A DNA stretch of 9,636 bases, from the NCBI GenBank assembly GCA_019417145.1, contig DXVY01000045.1, positions 1-9,636 of the forward strand, in the 5' to 3' direction. The number at the start of each line of letters is the position of its first letter. Within the stretch, counting starts at the first letter, position 1. Under the pieces are notes generated by a model. That model made no database searches. It was not told where the DNA came from and was given only the letters and a program-made list of their open reading frames with translations. Both the position numbers and the translations under genes were made by a program. Of the stretch, positions 5,619 to 9,636 are shown one piece after another. The stretch is from Clostridiales bacterium (GTDB lineage: Bacteria > Bacillota > Clostridia > Oscillospirales > Acutalibacteraceae).

Positions 5619-6869
5619 ATGGATAACTTGCAGCAGATGGGCGAAAAAGCCCGTGCGGCTGAAAGAAAATTGGCAACGGCAACCAGCGGCGTCAAGGCCG
5701 CCGCCCTCAACGGAATTGCGGCGGCACTGCGCGAAAACGCACCGGCCATTCTGGAGGCCAACCAGCAGGATCTTGCCGCCGGCAGACAGGCGGGGCTGAG
5801 CCAGGCGCTGTTGGACCGTCTGGCCCTCAGCCAGTCCCGTATAGAGGGCATGGCGGCCGGGGTGGAAGAAGTGGCCCTGTCGGCCGACCCGGTGGGTAAA
5901 ATCGATCAGGGCAGCGTCCGTCCCAATGGGCTGCAAATCTATCGGGTACGGGTGCCCCTGGGGGTTATCGGCATTATATATGAGGCCCGGCCCAATGTGA
6001 CGGCAGATGCCGCCGCCTTGTGTCTGAAATCGGGCAATGCGGTCATTCTGCGGGGGGGCAAGGAGGCCATTCATTCCAATCAGGCCATTGCGAAGTGTAT
6101 GCGGCAGGCGGTGGAGAGAGCCGGCCTGCCGGCCGACTGCATCCAGTTGGTGGAGGATACCTCCCGCGCTTCGGCCAATGCTCTCATGCGGCTCAACGGC
6201 TATTTGGATGTGCTCATTCCCAGGGGCGGCGCGGGACTGATCCGGGCGGTGGTGGAAAACGCAACCGTCCCGGTCATCGAAACCGGCACCGGCAACTGCC
6301 ACGTATTTGTGGACGCTTCCGCCGATCTGGATATGGCGGCCAATATTGTATACAACGCCAAGACCTCTCGTCCCTCGGTGTGCAACGCGATGGAGACCCT
6401 TTTGGTGCATAAGGATATTGCGGCGCAGGCGCTTCCGGTCATCAAGGCGCGGCTGGATGAAAAATCGGTGGAGTTGCGGGGCTGTCCGCTTACCCAGGAG
6501 ATCCTGGGTACAGAGGTTTTGTCAGCCACCGAGGCGGATTACGCCACGGAATTTTTGGACTATATCCTGGCCGTTCGGGTGGTGGACGACCTGGACGCGG
6601 CTTTGGCGCATATCGCAAAATATTCGTCGGGACACAGCGAGTGCATTGTGACCCGGGATTACGAGAACGCCCGGCGGTTTGAGGCTGAGGTGGACGCGGC
6701 GGCTGTCTATGTAAACGCTTCCACCCGCTTTACCGACGGCGGTATGTTTGGCTACGGCGCCGAGATTGGTATCTCCACCCAGAAGCTGCACGCCAGGGGC
6801 CCCATGGGCGTGGAGCAGCTGACCAGCATGAAGTATGTAGTGCGTGGCAGCGGACAGATTCGGGAGTAA
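5619..6869 (+). CDS. proA: Glutamate-5-semialdehyde dehydrogenase (gamma-glutamyl phosphate reductase)
   Basis: It reduces glutamyl-5-phosphate with NADPH to glutamate semialdehyde, which cyclises to pyrroline-5-carboxylate, the second step of proline synthesis. The 416-residue length is normal for the family. It has the aldehyde dehydrogenase fold: the cofactor-side PLGVIGIIYEARPNVTADAA (113-132), LKSGNAVILRGGKEA (136-150), LIPRGGAGLI (199-208), ETGTGNCHVFVD (221-232), and the catalytic cysteine C255 in KTSRPSVCNAMETLL. The C-terminal TRFTDGGMFGYGAEIGISTQ is the expected end block. It is third in the proB-lepB-proA operon; the next gene begins 15 bases after its stop. A ProC for the last step is not in the window. 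Confidence 0.97.
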   Translation: MDNLQQMGEKARAAERKLATATSGVKAAALNGIAAALRENAPAILEANQQDLAAGRQAGLSQALLDRLALSQSRIEGMAAGVEEVALSADPVGKIDQGSVRPNGLQIYRVRVPLGVIGIIYEARPNVTADAAALCLKSGNAVILRGGKEAIHSNQAIAKCMRQAVERAGLPADCIQLVEDTSRASANALMRLNGYLDVLIPRGGAGLIRAVVENATVPVIETGTGNCHVFVDASADLDMAANIVYNAKTSRPSVCNAMETLLVHKDIAAQALPVIKARLDEKSVELRGCPLTQEILGTEVLSATEADYATEFLDYILAVRVVDDLDAALAHIAKYSSGHSECIVTRDYENARRFEAEVDAAAVYVNASTRFTDGGMFGYGAEIGISTQKLHARGPMGVEQLTSMKYVVRGSGQIRE

Positions 6870-6884
6870 AACGAGGTTTGGCCC

Positions 6885-7583
6885 ATGGCTGGAAAACACC
6901 AAAAAAAGAGATTTCAGGAAAAGGCGGACGCCCAGGTAGATGCGTCCGCCTTTTCGCCCCCTGCGGATACGCCGCGCTGGGCCGCGCCCTTGGGGGCGGC
7001 CGTTTTGTTGGTTCTATTGGGCGGGCTGGCCGCGCTGGCGCTGTGGCTAACCGGTGCGCTGCAGGGGAAACCCACCGATGAGGAACGGGCCGCCTGCCAG
7101 GAAATTTTGATCAGCGCCGTGCGCTTTGATCCGGCCCCCTTTGAGAATTTGGACCAGGCGGATAACGCCTATCTCCTGTCGGCCGGCATCTGGCAGGCCT
7201 TGTCCGGGGAGGCTCTCGCCGACGCCGGTATGGGAGAGCTGTTGCTGACGGGCGAGCAGGTGCGGGCGGCCTGCTGCCGTCTCTTTGGCCCGGATTGCTC
7301 GCCTACCCTGTATACCGTCATGCAGCAGGGGGTTATCCTGGAATATGATCCGGCTGCAGACGTCTTTTATGTGCCTGCTTCCGCCCAGTTGGGCCTGTAT
7401 GAGCCCCGGATCGCCGAGCTGACCAAAAAGGGCGGCCGGCTGTATGCACAGGTGGATTATCTCTCCCTGGACGCCTTTGTCCCGGAGGGAGAAGAAAAAC
7501 CGGCGGTCAAGCGGATGACCTACCTGCTGGAGCAGACGCAGGGACAGTATTATATCGCGGCCATACGGGTCCCTGAAACATAA
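6885..7583 (+). CDS. Unrecognised single-pass membrane protein, last gene of the pro operon
   Basis: I do not recognise this 232-residue protein. It has a basic N-terminus (KHQKKRF), a Pro-rich linker, one membrane helix at about 35-58 (rich in Ala, Leu, Val), and a mixed alpha/beta domain of about 170 residues after it. By the positive-inside rule that domain should lie outside the cytoplasm. The outer domain has four Cys (C71, C130, C131, C138) that might form disulfides. It contains no known catalytic motif I can see. There is no AxA cleavage site that would make it an obvious LepB substrate, and the helix looks like a permanent anchor. The ATG at 6885 has ACGAGG (6871-6876) 8 bases upstream; a TTG at 6878 is out of frame. 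The 15-base gap after proA and the terminator after it place it in the same operon. Confidence 0.8.
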   Translation: MAGKHQKKRFQEKADAQVDASAFSPPADTPRWAAPLGAAVLLVLLGGLAALALWLTGALQGKPTDEERAACQEILISAVRFDPAPFENLDQADNAYLLSAGIWQALSGEALADAGMGELLLTGEQVRAACCRLFGPDCSPTLYTVMQQGVILEYDPAADVFYVPASAQLGLYEPRIAELTKKGGRLYAQVDYLSLDAFVPEGEEKPAVKRMTYLLEQTQGQYYIAAIRVPET

Positions 7584-7588
7584 GGCAG

Positions 7589-7620
7589 CGGCGGACTTTA
7601 AAAGTCCGCCGTCTTTTTTT
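7589..7620 (+). terminator. Terminator of the pro operon
   Basis: A 10-bp perfect stem (7589-7598 with 7602-7611; GGCGGACTT paired with AAGTCCGCC) and a 3-base loop are followed by TCTTTTTTT. It starts 6 bases after the stop of the membrane-protein gene. It separates that operon from the feo promoter 38 bases downstream. Confidence 0.92.
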
Positions 7621-7657
7621 GCCATGGTTGCATAAAATTAGAAAAGGTCATTGCCGA

Positions 7658-7686
7658 TTGACAATCTGGGAGAAGGGAATTATAAT
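7658..7686 (+). promoter_or_regulatory. Perfect sigma-A promoter of feoAB
   Basis: TTGACA (7658-7663) and TATAAT (7681-7686) both match the consensus in full and are exactly 17 bases apart. Transcription should begin near 7693. Such a strong promoter for an iron uptake operon suggests control mainly by repression, which fits the operator-like sequence directly downstream. Confidence 0.92.
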
Positions 7687-7688
7687 TG

Positions 7689-7707
7689 TTAACATAGGCT
7701 AACATAA
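7689..7707 (+). promoter_or_regulatory. Candidate DtxR/IdeR-type iron-repressor operator
   Basis: The 19 bases TTAACATAGGCTAACATAA match the known DtxR/IdeR consensus TTAGGTTAGSCTAACCTAA at 15 of 19 positions. They keep its dyad symmetry, TTAnnnTAGnCTAnnnTAA. The site begins 3 bases after the -10 box and covers the predicted transcription start, so a bound repressor would block the polymerase. Related hexads continue downstream at about 10-base steps (TTAACATAGG, CTAACATAAG, TTAAAAAGTG), so more than one dimer may bind. The call rests on my comparison with the consensus; the regulator gene is not in the window. An MntR-like or other metal regulator of the same family is possible. Confidence 0.55.
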
Positions 7708-7753
7708 GTTAAAAAGTGATAACTGGACTTTTTTGTTGCGGGAGTTGGTGCGG

Positions 7754-7984
7754 ATGGATATCACAGCAGACAAGCTCAAAACCGGTCAGACGGGCGTGGT
7801 CAAGAGCCTGGCCTGTTCGGGTGCATTGCGCCGGCGGATCATCGATATGGGGATCACGCCGGGGGCGCCTATGCGGCTGATCAAAAAGGCGCCGCTGGGC
7901 GATCCGCTGGAATTTAACGTGCGGGGATATGAGCTGAGCGTCCGCCGGTCGGAAGCCAAAGAAATCGTAGTGGAAATCGGATAA
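7754..7984 (+). CDS. feoA: Ferrous iron transport protein A
   Basis: This small cytoplasmic SH3-like protein of 76 residues is thought to interact with FeoB and support Fe(II) uptake. The typical FeoA path is visible: LKTGQTGVVKSLACSGALRR (9-28), RIIDMGITPGAPMRLIKKAP (29-48), then NVRGYELSVRRSEAKEIVVE near the end, where the GYELSLR-like strand is the family signature. The ATG at 7754 has GGGAG (7740-7744) 9 bases upstream. In-frame GTG 7748 and TTG 7733 are less well spaced from a ribosome binding site. The leader from the predicted start near 7693 is about 60 bases. feoB follows after 16 bases. Confidence 0.93.
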   Translation: MDITADKLKTGQTGVVKSLACSGALRRRIIDMGITPGAPMRLIKKAPLGDPLEFNVRGYELSVRRSEAKEIVVEIG

Positions 7985-8000
7985 GAGGAGGGGATAGGGT

Positions 8001-9636
8001 ATGCCGTTTCATATCGCGCTGTTGGGCAATCCCAACTGCGGCAAAACAACCCTTTTTAACGCGGTCACCGGCGCGTCCCAGTATGTGGGGAACTGGCCGG
8101 GGGTTACGGTGGAAAAAAAGGAGGGCAAATTCCGGCATAGCGGCCTGGAGGTTATCATGGTGGACCTGCCCGGCATCTACTCCCTTTCCCCCTACACGCC
8201 GGAGGAGATTGTTTCCAGGACCTATATCATGGAAGAGCAGCCCGACCTGGTCGTCAACATTGTGGACGCCACCAATCTGGAGCGCAACCTGTATCTGACC
8301 ACCCAGCTGGCCGAGCTGGGACGCCCTATGATCATCGCCCTCAATATGATCGATATGCTGGAGCGGCGGGGCATCACTATTGATACCGCCGCTTTGGAAA
8401 GGGAGCTGGGCATTCCGGTTTGTCCCATTTCGGCTTCCAAGTCCACCGGGGTGGACGCCCTGCTCCATCGGGCCATCCATATGCTCCATGATATATCCCA
8501 CGAGGAGGCTGCGGCCGGGGGGGAGGGCCGTCTGCAAAGTCGTGCGGCCCAGCTGCACAGGGAGCTCCACCATATTCACGGGGACCTGCATGACAGCCGT
8601 TGGTCTTATCATCCGGTGGTCAAAACCTTCTATGACTGGAAAATCAGCGCGGCGGTGGAGGCTGTTGAGGATGTGATTCGGGACCTGCCGGGGCTAGGGG
8701 GCGATCCCCGGTTTGCGGCGGTCAAGCTCTTTGAGGGCGACCCTCTCTTAACAAAGGAACTGCCTTTGTCCGCCAAGCAGCGGGAAATGATCGGCGCCAT
8801 TTTGGCCAGTGTGCCGGAGACGCCCCTGGTGGACCGGCAGATGATGATTGCCGATCAGCGGTATAAATTTATATGTGATGTGTGCGGTCGGGTGGTGCAT
8901 AAGCCGGAGAAGCCGGTAATTACCTTGTCGGAAAAAATCGACCGGGTCATGACCCACAGGCTGCTGGCCATACCTTTGTTTTTTGTTATCATGCTGGTCA
9001 TCTTTGTCATCACCTTTGGCCCGCCGGGCAGTTGGCTGACCGATACGGTGGGGAATTTTATCGGCGGCACCCTGACCGACGGCATCCGCTCCGGCCTTAC
9101 CGCCGTACATACCGCCGATTGGGCGGTAAGCCTATTGTGCGACGGCATTTTGGGCGGCGTGGGCTCGGTGCTGTCCTTCCTGCCCCAGATTATGATCCTG
9201 TTTTTCTTCCTCTCCATTTTGGAGGACAGCGGCTATATGGCCCGGGCGGCCTTTATCATGGACCGCCCCCTGCGCAAGATCGGTCTTACCGGCCGCTCCT
9301 TTGTGCCCATGCTCATGGGATTCGGCTGTACGGTTCCGGCGGTTATGGCTACCCGTACGTTGGAAAATGAGCGGGATAAGCGTCTGACCGTGCTGATCAC
9401 CCCCTTTATGTCCTGTTCTGCCAAAATGCCGGTCTATGCCCTTTTTATCTCGGCCTTTTTTGCGAAAAACAAACCCCTGATCATTTTTTCGGTTTATCTC
9501 ATGGGCATTCTGGTGGCCATATTGGCCGGCTTTATTTTGAAGCGGACCGTCTTGAAGGGGGAGAATTCCACCTTCGTCATGGAGCTGCCCCCCTACCGCC
9601 TTCCCACCCTGAAGGGACTGGCTATCCATATATGGG
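8001..9636 (+). CDS. feoB: Ferrous iron transporter B (3' end missing)
   Basis: FeoB moves Fe(II) across the inner membrane with a GTPase domain fused to a membrane core. The frame has no stop from ATG 8001 to the right edge, giving 545 residues of a protein usually 650-800 long. GTPase motifs: G1 GNPNCGKT (9-16), G2 region GNWPGVTVEKKEG, G3 DLPG, G4 NMID and G5 SAS. A helical spacer follows (about 170-310). Membrane segments begin near residue 320 (LLAIPLFFVIMLVIFVITFG), then LPQIMILFFFLSILEDSGYM (394-413). The two conserved gate motifs are GFGCTVPA (440-447) and FMSCSAKMP (469-477), with Cys at 443 and 472. AGGAGG (7986-7991) lies 9 bases before the start. It is the second gene of the feo operon. 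Odd points are a His-rich linker (156-204) and a CDVC motif (292-295). Confidence 0.97.
   Translation, partial: MPFHIALLGNPNCGKTTLFNAVTGASQYVGNWPGVTVEKKEGKFRHSGLEVIMVDLPGIYSLSPYTPEEIVSRTYIMEEQPDLVVNIVDATNLERNLYLTTQLAELGRPMIIALNMIDMLERRGITIDTAALERELGIPVCPISASKSTGVDALLHRAIHMLHDISHEEAAAGGEGRLQSRAAQLHRELHHIHGDLHDSRWSYHPVVKTFYDWKISAAVEAVEDVIRDLPGLGGDPRFAAVKLFEGDPLLTKELPLSAKQREMIGAILASVPETPLVDRQMMIADQRYKFICDVCGRVVHKPEKPVITLSEKIDRVMTHRLLAIPLFFVIMLVIFVITFGPPGSWLTDTVGNFIGGTLTDGIRSGLTAVHTADWAVSLLCDGILGGVGSVLSFLPQIMILFFFLSILEDSGYMARAAFIMDRPLRKIGLTGRSFVPMLMGFGCTVPAVMATRTLENERDKRLTVLITPFMSCSAKMPVYALFISAFFAKNKPLIIFSVYLMGILVAILAGFILKRTVLKGENSTFVMELPPYRLPTLKGLAIHIW

Noticed and set aside
4930..6410. Long minus-strand open frames opposite proB, lepB and proA
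   Set aside because: These are shadows of GC-rich coding sequence on the other strand. They read as low-complexity protein without motifs, and the plus-strand genes are complete and recognisable.
7713..7730. Possible Fur box (GTGATAACTGG) before feoA
   Set aside because: Only one half-site resembles the Fur pattern and its inverted partner is missing. The DtxR-like site upstream has far better symmetry.
7914..9629. Long minus-strand open frames opposite feoA and feoB
   Set aside because: The plus-strand FeoB frame is continuous with all GTPase and gate motifs, so the antisense frames are shadows.

Overview
The window looks like chromosomal DNA from a GC-rich member of the Clostridia (Oscillospiraceae/Ruminococcaceae-like). 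This is inferred from strong AGGAGG-type ribosome binding sites, near-consensus sigma-A promoters, rho-independent terminators, and the gene content: a pnp-like tail next to an M16 peptidase, a short ProB without a PUA domain, and feoA-feoB. No mobile element, CRISPR array, tRNA or rRNA was seen.

Layout from left to right. (1) Bases 1-77 hold the Arg-rich C-terminal tail of a gene that runs in from the left, probably pnp, followed by a strong terminator. (2) A gene-poor stretch (140-418) contains a short frame that begins with an intact HAD-phosphatase motif I and then loses similarity, probably a gene remnant. (3) An M16 zinc peptidase gene (419-1678) ends in a 15-bp-stem terminator. (4) A non-coding block (1725-1957) carries a clean palindrome. 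(5) A divergent pair follows: an AraC-family regulator on the minus strand (1958-2872) and a cytoplasmic GH99-like/WbsX-type protein on the plus strand (2974-4083), probably a small carbohydrate-related module. (6) A hairpin after that gene overlaps a near-consensus promoter that drives proB, lepB (type I signal peptidase), proA and an unrecognised single-pass membrane protein (4227-7583), closed by a strong terminator. (7) A perfect TTGACA-N17-TATAAT promoter carries a DtxR/IdeR-like operator at its predicted start point and drives feoA and feoB (7754 to the right edge, feoB truncated).

In function, the window combines proline synthesis (ProB and ProA take glutamate to glutamate semialdehyde), protein export (LepB), protein or peptide turnover (M16), ferrous iron uptake (FeoA, FeoB) and a probable sugar-responsive unit. 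The best leads are the iron-box-like operator on feoAB, the promoter embedded in a terminator hairpin before proB, the placement of lepB between proB and proA, the HAD remnant, the palindromic intergenic block, and the His-rich linker in FeoB. I saw no convincing wholly new system. The window is mostly ordinary core genome with some regulatory oddities.
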